Position numbers and translations under genes: made by a program
The notes under the pieces: generated by a model
The model's database searches: none
What the model was told of the DNA's origin: nothing
The model's input: the letters and a program-made list of their open reading frames with translations, nothing else
In this document: piece after piece, positions 12,050-24,836 of the stretch
Layout: each line of letters opens with the position of its first letter
Numbering within the stretch: position 1 is the stretch's first letter
Source: Brachypodium distachyon
Taxonomy: Eukaryota > Streptophyta > Magnoliopsida > Poales > Poaceae
NCBI RefSeq assembly: GCF_000005505.3
Contig: NC_016134.3
Span: 17,218,624 to 17,282,623 of the forward strand
Length of the DNA stretch: 64,000 nucleotides
Direction of reading: 5' to 3'

Positions 12050-12788
12050 ATGGCGGAATTGGTCGGGCCGCGGGTTTACAGCTGCCACCATTGCAGGAAC
12101 CACGTCTGCCTCCACGACGACATCATCTCCAAGGCCTTTCAGGTGAAGGAAGAATTACTGAATAATTAGCTTACCTTCAGGCTTCAGGGCGGGTTCCCCT
12201 TGTTGAACTATTGTGGGTTGGGGCCCTGTATTAGGGATCAACGTTGAATAGAACTGAATCACTAGGAACTCAGGTGGAACAGTAATGTCGGATTGTTTGG
12301 GTATGGAATGCTAAATTTGGCATCAAATGAGGTTAAAGAGGTTTAGGAACTGCAGTTGTTAGTTACAACTGCTGTTGAGATGTTCAGACACTAATATAGC
12401 AGGGTTTCAGTTAACCAGAGTTACTTGGGTTTGTCCTGGCAGTTCGGATTCTATAACTCGATGACTTCAGATGAAGAACTTGTTAGATATATCTTAGATT
12501 TTTATTGTGTTTGGAGGATGACACTGATACTACCTGCCCTTGCTCTTTTGGCTGTTCTAGGGGAAGAATGGTCGTGCATTTCTCTTCTCTCACGCCATGA
12601 ATGTCGTTACGGGGGCAAAGGAGGACAGGCAACTCATGACGGGGCTTCACACGGTCGCTGATATCCACTGCCGTGATTGCCGTGAGGTGCTGGGCTGGAA
12701 GTACGAGAAAGCCTATGAGGAATCGCAGAAGTACAAGGAAGGCAAGTTCATATTTGAGAAAGCGAAGATCGTACAGGAGAATTGGTAG
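12050..12788 (+). CDS. Yippee-like zinc-binding protein
   Basis: Two coding exons, 12050-12142 (ending CAG before GTGAAG) and 12561-12788 (after TTCTAG), give 106 residues, a normal size for the Yippee family. The zinc-binding pairs are visible: CHHC at residues 12-15 and CRDC in the second half, spaced as in the CxxC...CxxC Yippee fold. [10 protein letters not shown] and [10 protein letters not shown] are typical family blocks. A 5'-UTR intron (about 11957-12026) is inferred from GAG/GTAAAA and TTGCAG. Family members are small conserved eukaryotic proteins; their biochemical role in plants is not settled. The gene looks intact. Confidence 0.9.
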
Positions 12789-13665
12789 TAAATAAAGAGT
12801 CGCCAACATGCCAAAATGTTCTTAATGGAGATGTGAATTGTGATTCGTGTCTTTGTACATAGCAGTCGCCTGTAACTTCTGAATTCTAGGCTGCACCATC
12901 CTGTTTCCATTCCACTTGTAATTTGCACCTGGTTCTCTGTGGGGAGACAAAGTTATGTTCATTTGTTTGGGAACCAACCATTTTCTCATTGTTCATAAAT
13001 GGATGGTTTAATAATGTTTGATTCTCTTTTGCCAGTTGTCATCTAGCGTCAAATTAAGTAATGCTTCAAGGGGTATAATATCAGTTGGCACCTTGTCCTG
13101 ACTTTAATGATGTGAGCAAATGTAGGGAAGCAGATTTCAGATTTGTATTTAACCATGAATAGTTCACCCCTGACACATTTTGGGTATCCATTTATGGAAT
13201 TATTGTACATCAGAGATGTTCCATTCTAAAGTGGTAGGTGACCATACGAATGTGCTGTAGATTATGTGGGCTTTTTTTGTAGTTTCTCTAACTTTTGCAT
13301 AGCTGCTGGTCTCAAATTTAGGGTTGTTCACAGCTGAATAAAACTGTTTCAAGTCCTGACAATTAGTATGTCTTCATCTGTGACAAGGGTATGTATCACA
13401 GACATGAGAATCCCTGACACAGCCTGTTGTGTCTACCAAGTTCTTGCAATCAATTGGTTGAACTACGGCAGATGCCGAAACCTGATATCATCAGGTGGCT
13501 ATGCTTTTCCTCATGGAGTACATACCCTAGATTTCAACGGTTTATACATAGCCCACTGATTTTTGCAGCTAAATATTACTCTGTATACATTTGTATGTCG
13601 TATAATGAGTTGGAATAGAGACAGTGTTGACATTCTTTGGTGCAGACATGATCCGATCGTTTTTC
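12789..13665. other. 3' flank of the Yippee gene, no gene seen
   Basis: The Yippee 3' UTR is probably at the start of this stretch. The rest is AT-rich with short frames only. Confidence 0.4.
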
Positions 13666-13670
13666 TATCT

Positions 13671-14593
13671 TGATGAGGACATCCCAACTAATGATACAAC
13701 CACAGCCCTACACCTCAAGTACCGGAGATACATGGACCAATTACTAGAACTCGTGCACAACAACTAAATTATCAGGTATTTTCGTTCCTCGGTACTTCAT
13801 TTAATATTAATGAGAATATGCTGCAACCTAAGATGGGTTCTTTTATGTGTTTTAGGAATGAAGGACCTAGCTTGGATCTCAAGGATCAGCGTTGGACAGC
13901 AAACCATGGAGGTGGCAGCAAGGTGGCGGGAGCTAACTCAAGTGATGATTTCAGAATATTGAAACCGTCATAACGAGAGATGAGAAAAAAGCCGCATCCT
14001 CTTCATCAATAAAATTTCGGCCAAGTGGAGGATTCCCCCTCCAATGGGTATCTATGGGCCAAAGATGAGGGTTATAACCTTGCTTTATTGAGCCTAAGGC
14101 CATGTAATAGGGTCCAGCCAATTTTTAGATGTCTTCGTTGTGTTTTAGGAGGATTCCTAGACCGTTTCGGAGTCCCTCAAAGGCCTGGCCGAAAACCACC
14201 TAGTTCCCCTCCTATTTATACCCCATGAGCCCTCCTATGGAGCCTTGGGTTTTGATTAGATAAAGTTTAGCCATCTTTGCTACTCTGTTTTACCGTTGTC
14301 AAGACTCTAACTTATCGTCTCGTTGAGACATTGGTTTGATATAGTATATTCGCAATTTCAGATTGCATCCGCTATTTATCTTGTTCTTGTTTGTTCTTCG
14401 ATTGCTTGCAGGAACAAAGATCTTCGTGGTCAGGTTGATCGTGCCCCCGCGTGATTAGTAACCCTCTGAAGTTGGTGTATTAATTGCTAAGGCGCTACCT
14501 TCTAGGCTGTAGTCGGATCGTCATCGTCACCTCCTACCCAAATTGAGAGTTATCAATCTCATCGAAAAATCGGGCCACCCCGACCCCATATCA
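13671..14593 (+). mobile_element. solo LTR of a Ty3-gypsy (chromovirus-like) element
   Basis: 923 bases beginning TGATGAGGACATCC and ending CCCCATATCA. It is flanked by identical 5-base target duplications TATCT (13666-13670 and 14594-14598). A TATA-like box (TATTTATAC, about 14214) marks U3/R. The first about 100 bases are open (starting DEDIPTNDTTTALH) and look like the tail of a gag-pol polyprotein running into the LTR, as in G2 at 53.4 kb. No internal region remains, so it formed by LTR-LTR recombination. Confidence 0.85.
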
Positions 14594-14599
14594 TATCTG

Positions 14600-15300
14600 C
14601 TGCACTGTTTCGTCGTGCATTTTAAAACGTAATTTTAAGAGTAGAATGCGTCACGATGAACTTGGGAGCAGGGAACAGTTTAGTACATCAAGTAGGAAAT
14701 GCTGCACCAGTAGTCCATGGCTCGGCAAAGATGATCACAAGTAGTCCTAGATCGTGCTGGCAGCTACCATCGCTCTATCGCGTTCTGTAATAAAAAAAAA
14801 TCTACGTTTGTTTCAGCGGTGCAACGAAGCACACGTGACCAGCTAGTTTAAGCTAAAGTTTAGAAATTAGCACACGTGGGATCCCACCTGACAAGCTAGC
14901 GAACGCGGAGGAAAAGGCAGCCGTCTGCCCCGACAGCTGACGCGGTACCTCCTGCACCGACGGAACAGCCACCCGCACTGCGGAGGACAACCATGGCACG
15001 CTGCAGTCAGATCGGCCTTGACGCCTTCTCCACTCGAGTGCCCAATGGAGAGGACGCTGGCGAAGTCGACGCACCAGCCAAGACACGCTGCCGCCAGATC
15101 AGCACTGTCGCCAACGGAGCCACCTATATAGCACCAAAGACGCCATGCATTGACTTCTTTCCTAAGCATTTTACCTCAAATATGGTAAGCATCGGCAAGA
15201 CATAGAGAGGCGTCAACCCAGTGTCACATTGGCAATGGAATACAGGAAATTAAGGGGTTGGGCAATTCGCGCTGGAATGACAATTTCCATCTCTAGAGCG
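14600..15300. other. upstream region of the response-regulator gene
   Basis: Mixed composition with no coding signal I can support. The 5' UTR and promoter of the response regulator probably lie at its right end. Confidence 0.4.
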
Positions 15301-15555
15301 CACCGGCATGTTCTAGCTCCGTAAGTAAACACCACCCCCCTCCGCCCCCCGTTCCATCGTAACTTTGTTGCTACTTCTCTCTAGTCTTGTCTTTGTTTTC
15401 GGTGAGCGAGAGGTAACAAGGTGAGAAAGGAGGGATCTTTGGGGCTCTTTTTTCTTGGATTAATGCTCTAGGTTAGGGTTTTGGCGTGACGTTTCGTGGT
15501 CTAGGTTGTTTGAGACGGTTTTTTGTTTGCCTTGCCAGGGGAAGACATAACGGCC

Positions 15556-18500
15556 ATGAGTGAGGAAACCTATGGCAGGTATGGGGCCGTGAAGCAGTTC
15601 CCTGCAGGGTTGCGCGTGCTCTCCGTAGATGATGACCCTGTGAGCCTCAAGGTCCTAGAGGGCCTCTTGCGTCGGTGCAACTACCAGCGTGAGTAGTGTT
15701 TCCTGCCCACCTCTCCATGTTCCCCTATTCCATTAGGATTGATATACATGTACGTTGCATCCATGGTTAAATCTGTAGGGAATAAATCAGTTGTCTTCAC
15801 GAAATCCAAAAAACCAAGAACAACCGAACCTCGTTTTGTCTCAAGGGGGACAAACCCTAGCCGCCGCTAGGCCCGAACCCTTGAGATCTCTCTTTTTTTC
15901 CGTTGCAACTGCCGCCTTGCCGCGATGGTGGCGCCCCCGTTTCCTCCTCTAAAGGATGTGTTAGGGATGTTGCAGTGGTGTGAGTTCTGTGCTGCGGCGG
16001 GCCAAAGCATGGGTGTGCTAGTGTGGTAAGGGGCGATTGCGGCGGCGACTAGAGGGCGCTCGGTCGCTAGAACCAAGATCCAGTGCATTGTGCGTAGATC
16101 GATTTGTGGCTTCTTGTTGAGGCTAGCAAACTGGATGTCCTGCTGGCATTTGCCCTTCATGGCCGCCAGTCGTGCATGGCTGGGCGACGCCCCGATGCTG
16201 GTTTCTTTCATCTCTTCCCTTGCTCGGGCGCTAGCAGGGTGGGGGGGGGGGAGGAGGAGCTTACCTTGTCCATTTGGGTTAGGTGGCGATTGTCGTACCA
16301 GATTTCTTTCTTCTTGTTGTTTATTGTTGCTTTACCTGCTGCAGATAGCCATGGGGCCGAGCAAAGCCTAGGCCAACCATACCTGGTTCCAACAATGTCG
16401 ATGCTTGCGGATGCCGTGGTCTTTTTTGAGGTATTGTTGTGGCCCCTCTCTTAGATCGGGTTGAAATTAAGCTCTAGGTCCTCTTGACTAGACGACGGCG
16501 CGTCTATGTCACGGACTGCCTTGGAAGTCGCCTTCTTGGAGCTGTAGGTTCCTGGCAGGTCGATGCGGCTACTGGGCAATGGGTAGTGGCCTTTCCTGGC
16601 TTCCTCCTTCGGGCGTCACCGATGCTCTTCCATGTGTTGTGTTTAGCTTTGTATTGTGTTCCTGCATTGTAGTCCGTATTGACCAGCGCCTTTGGTTGGA
16701 GTAGGTGGCTAGCATCTTCGTACTCTGCTCGATGTTCTCCTATATAAGAGTAGGTGTTCAAGGTTCATGTCCGGTGTGTGGTCTCGGCTTTGTAATGCCC
16801 TTTGACGTTTGTCTCGGCAGAGGGAGGTCCTTTGACTACACTGTCGGAACTTGTTGCAATGTTCTCTCGGATGGCCTTGTCATGATGACCGCTGAGTAGG
16901 GTATGATGGTGATGTTTGTGCTCTTTGCAATGTCTTGGTGTTGCGATACCCTTTGATGGTGTCATGGGCTCTCCTTTAGCGTTGCGTGTTTTTTTTTTTC
17001 TTGTGTCGATGTCTGTAGTGCAAGCCATCTCGGGATGCTCTTTGTATTTTTTTAGTTAGCACAATCTTTATACTTTTGCTCCTACTTTAATTAATGAAGC
17101 AGTCTCAACTGCGTTTCGTCAAAAAAAATCATGTGGCTCATTAATTTGTTTGCTTTTTTGCCGCGGCAGCAACAATGACGAGGGATCCGGTGATGGCGCT
17201 CCAGATGCTTAGGGAGGGGAAGGACCAGTTTGATCTGGTGATCAGCGATGTTCACATGCCAGACATGGACGGTTTCGAGCTCCTTGAGCACATCGGTCTC
17301 GAGATGGATCTCCCCGTCATCAGTAAGGCCACTATCTTTTATTAAAAATGTTTGCTCTATTGTGTAGAGACATTGAGTACTATGTATATCTTTGGTTTGG
17401 ATGGCAAGGCATGCAGGAAACAAATATTTTCTGTGTAGAAGATGTTTGTGTGTAGATATATTGAGTACTATGTGAGACCATAGGTTCAGCCAGTAGCTCA
17501 CCCTGAGAACGATAATAAAAGTACTCAATGCATCGAACTTATGGTCTCGCATCCTACACATACATGTGACGACGTATGTATTCTTAGTGAATGCATGCAG
17601 TGCATGCTCTATTTTTTGTCGCCATGTGATGTAGGATCAATATGATCAATCAAACAGTGCGCCTATTAGCCATCCTCTTCCTCTGCCGTCTTTTTTCTCT
17701 GTTGATATTTTTTACGCGGTTAGAGGATATTAATTTCCTGGTGCTCTGGCCTATAGCCGGGGCCTATGGGTAGACCGGCTGTGGCGGCGGTTGGTGAGAT
17801 TGTCTATACTGCACATACGCACGGTAGCTTCACCGCTGGATATCATGGTAGTTGCAAAACGTTAACAGGAAGGTGGGCAGCAGTGATGGTGGTGGTATTA
17901 GCAAGCTGTGGAGGTGATAGCAGTCGTGTAGACGGAGAAGATCAATGGCCAAGGATATGTCAATGAGGCTTGGGGCTTGACATCAGCGACAAAGGAGGAT
18001 AAAGAAACTCACTGGACTTCATGGCAGATTCGACAACCATGACCATTCTAAACACAGGGGAGAAGGACAACACAAGACATATATGTCTTTTACACTGCAT
18101 ATTTTCTTAAAATATGTTTCCTCTATTCACTTCGGAGTATGCAATATATTATCTTCTCACATTAGAGTAAAGATATGGGACCGGTGGTTCATGGTCACCC
18201 AGTTGCATTGTTGCTGACATTATACTCGGCCCTATCAAAGGCTAGGGCGATATTGATTTTGTCAGCACACATGTCGAATTTGTATGGACTGGCTATATAT
18301 CCAGGTGTTAGAGGGGTGTCTATTTTTTATGGAAGGTGGGATTTAGTCTAGTGTCCCCTAGGAGAGTCTAAATTATTCGTTATAGCAATAAAATGCGTGT
18401 ATTTCTTTCCTTAAATAATATGAAGTGTCTATACACTTTTGTTTGACAAAACTCAAGTGCAATTCACTTAAAGACATAAAGTAGAATAACTAAAGAGCAA

Positions 18501-21500
18501 AAACTGAGAAAACTTACAACAGGGCGGGACCATAGACCAATAGAAAGATGCACCACCAGAACAAACGTTGTTGGATCATTGCACGTAGGATCAACACATG
18601 GATGGAGCCGAGCACAGGTGAGAAAAAACCTAGTTGATGATAGCTTGCCACCCACGGTTAGCTGAAGAAGCTAAATCTGCCTTACCTATGTTGAATAGAT
18701 CAAAGAAGGGAACATTATTGACCAAGAGGAGCACCGAGACTAGCAATGAACAGATAAGAGGACTAATATAATAAGGTTAAAAGACAAAGCATTATACCAC
18801 AGCCATGAATGGCCTCGTCGGGATGGGATGACCCTGCATCTTCGTCGAGCAGGACACATATCTGATGTGACATATACAACAAGTAGGATAGGGTCATTAT
18901 AGACTCGACGGTGATAAAGAATTAGAGATAAAGGCCTCGAGACCATATCTCGTACCAAGTTAGTTGCCATCATCCACCTATCAAGGAGTGAGAAGCCATA
19001 TCCACCTCCAGAACTAGGCTACTCTGCAAATGTGGATGCAAGAAGCAATCACATGTAGCCAGGGGCTTTGCCCCCCCCCCCCCCCCCCCCAACAATTCTG
19101 CCGCAAGGTAAAAAATAGGGGCGTTTGAAAGTGAAAAATGGAAAATTGCTAGAATCTAAGGCTTAATTGCCCCCTCCAATCTTCCAGTGTTCTTATTTGC
19201 CCCCCTTATGATTCAATCCTGGCTCCGTCCCCTGTATGTAGCCAAATAGCCGCCTTACCGGAACCTGTTGTCATCTCCCTTGGCGTACACACTAGGCGAA
19301 TCCTCTTAGCAATGCCAACTGAAGTGATGGCCTTAAGGCACAACTAGGTGTAGCGCATCACCTACTAGCATGAAGTCATACGTGTGGCTCTTGTAGCTGT
19401 GGTAACATCTTGACCCAAAAAAATTCGTACTTGTAGCTATGGTAACATCTTGACCAAATTTTTTTCGATATATGCCCATCCTACTTGTGGTGTGAAGTCA
19501 ATATATATATACTCTGGACCAACTCTATCTCGAATATCCATGTGGAACTACAAATGGATCACACTAACATGTTGGGGTATTATACTTATCCTCTTTTAGG
19601 GGATGCCTTCGGCAGCACACACTACTAAATGGCATATGTAGACCACCCCTCTATACATGTTCCCTTCAGGGTATCACGTGGACACACGGCTCATGCAGCG
19701 GCCAGCAGGGTTTGCTTTTATATACCAGTGCCCAAATTTTCTCAATACCTAGCCCACCTATGGGTCAGGGCATATATACATAGCACTGCTCTCGTGCTAT
19801 CATCCACGCTTAGTGTAAAATAATTAACCCAATGGTTCTATGTGTCTTGAACACAAGGATATATATGTTGAACCAAAGTGTATCTAATTGTTGTGCACGT
19901 GTGACTAAATCCACCACAGAACTACACATGAGACTCACACTAACAAGCCAGGGTATTCCTCTTGGGGGCAATACTGGGTTGTGGCCTAGTCGTCACAAAG
20001 TGCATGCAAAAGAAATATTACCATGGTATGTGGCCGGCCCATAATATCATACAAATCTCCTATGTCTTAGCACTTAATGGCCCACAACACACCCCGAAGG
20101 ATACAAGTTCTTTCCACGACCTATAAAGTGCGGGCTCTATATCACGCACCCAGGCCGCTAGATGTGTGTACCCTACATCTTGTGTCAAGATCCACCACTT
20201 TCCTCCACTTTATGAGTTTTTTCTAGCTTTGCGCCTACAACCCCCGGAGGGCCACAAACAGGCTAGGAAGCTCATGTCATGTACGCCACCATCTCTCTCG
20301 ACCACCATTGACACGTGCTGCATTGAGCCCCACCGCCTTCCACCTACAAGCACTGTCATGCTCTACATTAATGCAATGAACAATGTCCATTTATTTATGT
20401 TGAAGCATTATTATCTTGTTTTTTTGAAGCATATACCAACACCAACTCTATATTCGCTCGGTGAACGACACCCATTTATTTAATTGAATGTGTGCAATCT
20501 ATCATGTTTATAGTGACATGAGTCGCATAACCATAGTTGTGACATGAGTCTCATTGTTTTTCACACATTTTGATTCATTGTCCAATGTGGTGAACACATT
20601 TGCGTTCAATGAAAATGGAAAAGATGAAATGAACACCTTTTTCTGATGTTTATTAATTGGGACAATCAATGTATGTTGTGCATTTTATTTTATGTTTTGA
20701 ATATATATTGTTTGCAATCCACAACTGATCAAAATGTCATGCAGTGCTATCTGCGAACGAGGAGATAGAAACTGTGATGAAGGGGATAACTAATGGGGCG
20801 TGTGACTATTTGGTGAAACCATTGTGTGCCAAGGAGCTCAAGAACATATGGCAGCATATAGTAAGGAGGAGAAATCCTCACCTAAGGAACGACCGCAGCA
20901 GCATCAACAGTGGCAAGAATTATTATGCTGATGAGAAGCAGGGCCCTGCAAAGGACATTAGGAAATGCCCAGGGATGATTAAATATCATGGTGATGTCTC
21001 TCATGAAATCAAAGAGAACGTGGTGTTATCGGCCCAGACAAAGCCAAGGGTGAGATGGACCAAGGAGCTGCATGGCATATTTTTGAAAGCTGTTAACCAG
21101 CTGGGCATCGATAGTAAGCACTCAAATTTCATTGTTTATTCATCAAAATAAAGCATTTGTGTTTGGCATTTGTTCTCAGCAACAAACGTTTTCTTTATGT
21201 ACATGTAGAAGCAGTACCAAAAAAGATATTGGATATGATGGATGTGGATTACCTCAATAGGGAGAATATTGCAAGTCATCTACAGGTTTATTTTATACAC
21301 CTTGTACCTACTTTGCATGTTGATGTCATTCTTTCTAGATAATATTTGACATGCAATACTCTAATCTTAATAATGCTTCATGCAATGTGTATAATAAACT
21401 TCTAATTAATGTTACTTTGTGAAAATGTGCATGAGACATATTTCATATAATGCATATGCCCCAAATTTCTAGTGTTTGTTAGACTATTCAACAGTATCTC

Positions 21501-22691
21501 GATTGCTTTAATATGTTTTCTTCATATCTTGAACAATGATTTCCATGAGTGTGGCTCACACATATGTGGTTTCCTATCTTGTTATTTCAGAAGTATCGGC
21601 TATACCTCAAAAAGGTCAAAACAAAGGTCGAAAATAACACAATAATGAACTCCAATCCATCTGCTGATGCATCAACTAGACTAAGCTCCTCGTTCAACGC
21701 AATGAAAGAACCAGAAAGCTTTCAATATTACCATGGACATGGGCAGTATCAGCCATCTCGAAACAACTTTTCCACAAGGATCGATTCGCATTCTCCGTCT
21801 TCATTTGGAGCGGACAATGTCATGCCCACTCAGTCAAAACAGAGGGACGACTTGGGCATGGGGCAAATTGACAATGGTGGTAGCATGTTCCTCAAGGATG
21901 TCACCTCTGCATCATCACCGTTGCCAGATGCAAGACAACATACCTCTTCCTCCAACTCATATGCAAACATGCCAGCTGATGCATTTTCTTCTTTTCGTTC
22001 TTGTGGCATATCCTATTCCAACATTTTGTGTGGAAAGCCATTGGAGGCAAGCATAGGCAATGATACTGGCAACTACTTTGCAAGAATACCATATGGTGGG
22101 TTGCTGGTGCATGCAAATCAGCTTCCAGTGCAACCGTCTCCCCAACTGAGACATGGACACTCATCTCAGAAGAATCCATGTGGAGACGACAATAGGGACA
22201 TTGGCAATTTTTGGCAAGATGCAAAATTGTCTGATCATGGTAATACAGATGGAAGAGAATCACAGGCCAACATCTTGAACATCAACCATGTCACAAGCCT
22301 TGCCACCGCATCAGCTGGCAGTATGTGTCAGAACAAATTGCAAAATCAAATGGGAGCAATCTTGAGTACCAGTGAGCAGAATGTGTCATTCAATGTAGCA
22401 AGCAACGACACAAGCTCCATACAATTACTGAATGAGAGCTCTACACTTGGTATAACTTCTGGCATCGGTAGTTATACATTGCCTAACCTTCAAATGGTTA
22501 GTTACGTCACCTCAACTCATATGTTGAATGGTGGGAGTGAAGGTGGTATCCTCTCTATGCAAGAACAAGGCTCAGTTGATCCAGAAGCTGTCAATGATCA
22601 ACCGAATTACAACAATGGCCCCCTTATAGGAACAAATGAGCTAGATGGAAGTTGTTCCTGGGATGACATTCTTGTGCTTAATGAAAAGTAA
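15556..22691 (+). CDS. type-B response regulator (cytokinin signalling, GARP/Myb DNA-binding)
   Basis: Nuclear transcription factor at the end of the cytokinin His-Asp phosphorelay. Coding exons: 15556-15688, 17170-17322, 20745-21113, 21209-21285 and 21591-22691; all phases agree, 610 residues. The receiver domain (about 14-125) keeps the acidic DDD in VLSVDDDP, the phospho-accepting Asp in [10 protein letters not shown], the Ser in MLSAN and the Lys in LVKP. The GARP domain ([20 protein letters not shown] to [15 protein letters not shown]) spans exons 3-5 and should bind AGATT-like sites. The C-terminus is Asn/Ser-rich, as in activation regions. A 5'-UTR intron (15321-15538) is likely. Introns 1 and 2 are long and hold TE pieces. 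The stop lies at what looks like a damaged splice donor. Confidence 0.9.
17040..17129 (+). mobile_element. LINE-like 3' end in response-regulator intron 1
   Basis: Sequence running TTAATGAAGCAGTCTCAACT and ending TTTCGTCAAAAAAAA resembles the 3' terminus of grass LINEs, including the short A-tail. The element may start near 15800, where the intron becomes GC-rich, but no reverse-transcriptase motif survives to prove it. Confidence 0.4.
17323..20744 (+). other. long intron 2 of the response regulator
   Basis: A 3.4-kb intron between the two halves of the receiver domain. Apart from a hAT-like MITE at 19060-19234 it holds AT-rich sequence. A loosely repeated block (around 19550-19600 and 19920-19960, sharing GAACTACA and ACACTAACA) hints at older insertions. 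No gene is called inside it. Confidence 0.6.
19060..19234. mobile_element. hAT-like non-autonomous element (MITE)
   Basis: About 175 bases beginning CAGGGGC and ending GTCCCCTG, flanked by 8-base duplications CATGTAGC and TATGTAGC (seven of eight match). CAGGGG termini with 8-base duplications are the hAT signature. It contains a run of 20 cytosines at 19071-19090. Confidence 0.7.
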
Positions 22692-23664
22692 TAATCTTTG
22701 TCTTTTCATGTCCTACAATGCCTATCCAGTTTACTTTTCCTGCGTTATGACTTTTTTAGTTCCCATATGCCATATATATGTTGATTTTCATTGCATGTCA
22801 CTGGTTTCAAAACTACCTTGTCTCTTGTGTTTTAAGGCTTTGTACATGAATTACTATGCGGTTAGATATGGTTCATCTAACTAAACTTCTTTTCTCATTG
22901 CAGGATTTGACAGACGATGATGATTTCTTTGATGCAGGCGGGTACTCAGCCCATGGCTCCGCAATATATGGTTCTTTCACACGGTGTGTGTGAAATAATA
23001 CCATTTGTAGCAGGCTAGTTAGAGGAGTGTCATCTTATAAAAAAATGCCAGTTGCATGCATCTACTGAAGTCATGGGAATGCTTATTTACATCATGTTTA
23101 GCTTTTAATTGATGGTAGGATTTTGGGATCATAAGGTTGTGGTATGTTTACAACCAAGTTTCACATTTGGTTTGGATTATCAAATGAAGTATGTTTCATG
23201 AACTATCTGAAGTGTTTTTGATGAATTATTTGAAATGTTGTGACTAATAGGAATGACCTAGTTTACATGCTTCAATGAAAATGAGTCGGATATTGAATCT
23301 AAATCTGGGAGACAAAAAGAAGAAATATTGTAGTTCTGAAAGTATAAATATTTGTTGTTGTTGAAGAAGTTCAGAAGTAGAATTGAGTGAATTCGAATTA
23401 TTGACTCGAAGAATAAATTACTGAAGAAATCCTTGATTATTTGAGTATAAAAGTTTACAATTTTTCTATGCTTAGTGACAGGAGTTATCGACTTTGTAGC
23501 TACACTCACTTGTTATCTTAGTTTCTTCTAAGTTCTGACCATCATTTTCTATGATTAGTGAAAGAAGTTACCGGTTTTGCAGCTACAATCCCTTGTTATC
23601 TTAGTTTCTTTTGAGTTCTCTGAACATCACCTTGTAAAAAATAGGAAAGGACAAATTGCATATG

Positions 23665-24213
23665 TAAGGGTGAAACGGATCGGCTTCGGTCGGATAATAC
23701 TTATACCGTATCCTATTTTGTATTCTTTTATCGGATTTGAAAATGGCACGGATGCGGATTCAGATGCAAAAACGGATATGGTACAGTAGCGGAGCGACGC
23801 GTACCGGAAACGGATAATGATAGGTGTATAGTTCATGTACATAGTAGTAATAACTAATAAGTTCATAGTCATTTATGTTGACCCAGATACCATACTATGG
23901 CTAAGATCACAGACACACAGACATACTCATTGCTAATATACACACTAAAAGTTCCAATATCAGTATGACAGCATACACACTCTAAGTTTATGTTGGGGTA
24001 CATGTAGCATGTTGATGAAAACCGATAATATCCGACTTATTAGTGTCGGATTATCCGGCCATAATTTCGAATAATCAGGTATCCATGCGTCGGATACGCT
24101 CGTACCATATTCTATACCGTATCCGACCGGATAGTTATTTCTCTTACCATATCCTATACCGTCGGATTTGGAAACGGTTTCGGACGGTAATTATCCTAAC
24201 ACTTTCACCCTTA
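23665..24213. mobile_element. non-autonomous DNA transposon, TIR TAAGGGTGAAA
   Basis: About 549 bases with perfect 11-base inverted ends (TAAGGGTGAAA at the left, TTTCACCCTTA at the right) and many internal CGGAT/ATCCG motifs that pair across the element. No coding capacity. A target duplication is not evident, so the superfamily is left open. Confidence 0.6.
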
Positions 24214-24836
24214 GCCACTCTAGCTAGCTGTAAAAACTTAATGGCCGCCACTAACTTTGTCGAAATGTTGAACAAGCCACTAACTATATCTGAATGCTCA
24301 GATCAAAGCGGCTTTCATTAATTCAAATGCCTTCATACCACAAGCCAGTTTATATGTGAATTTTGAAGAGACGATTGAATACGAATTTTTGGGTGCATCA
24401 TGTTTCCATGTCAAAGCAAAAGGAATTACCCGCAAAAAAAAGTGAAAGGAATTAAAATGCACGTGAACGCATGAACAAGAAATTCCAAAAATAGAAATAA
24501 GTGACCAAAGCGTTTTTTTTATCCAAAATGTCATCGTTTTCAAGACTCGAGCGAGTACCTTTTTTTTAGCTTTGTTTTTTGAGCGTAAAGTTGTTTTTCA
24601 GCTAAACTCGAGCGAGTACGCGAAATGTGCGAGTGCTGACACCCGTTCGGCCCACGGTTTTCATTCAGCCCGCTACGCTTGGGCCAGCACGCGAACTCGC
24701 CTCGCCCAGGGCCGGCTCACGAGTCACGCCGTGGCCAAGGGCGCCGCGAGCACCACCCGCCCCGCAGCTCTCCAGCTTCCGCGCACGCGCCGCCCTCGCC
24801 AGGCCTTTCTGGCCGGTCGCTGGCTCCGGGGGCAAG

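Noticed and set aside
13630..13770. Possible stand-alone exon ending QLLELVHNN
   Set aside because: It is explained as the polyprotein tail encoded at the start of the solo LTR at 13671.
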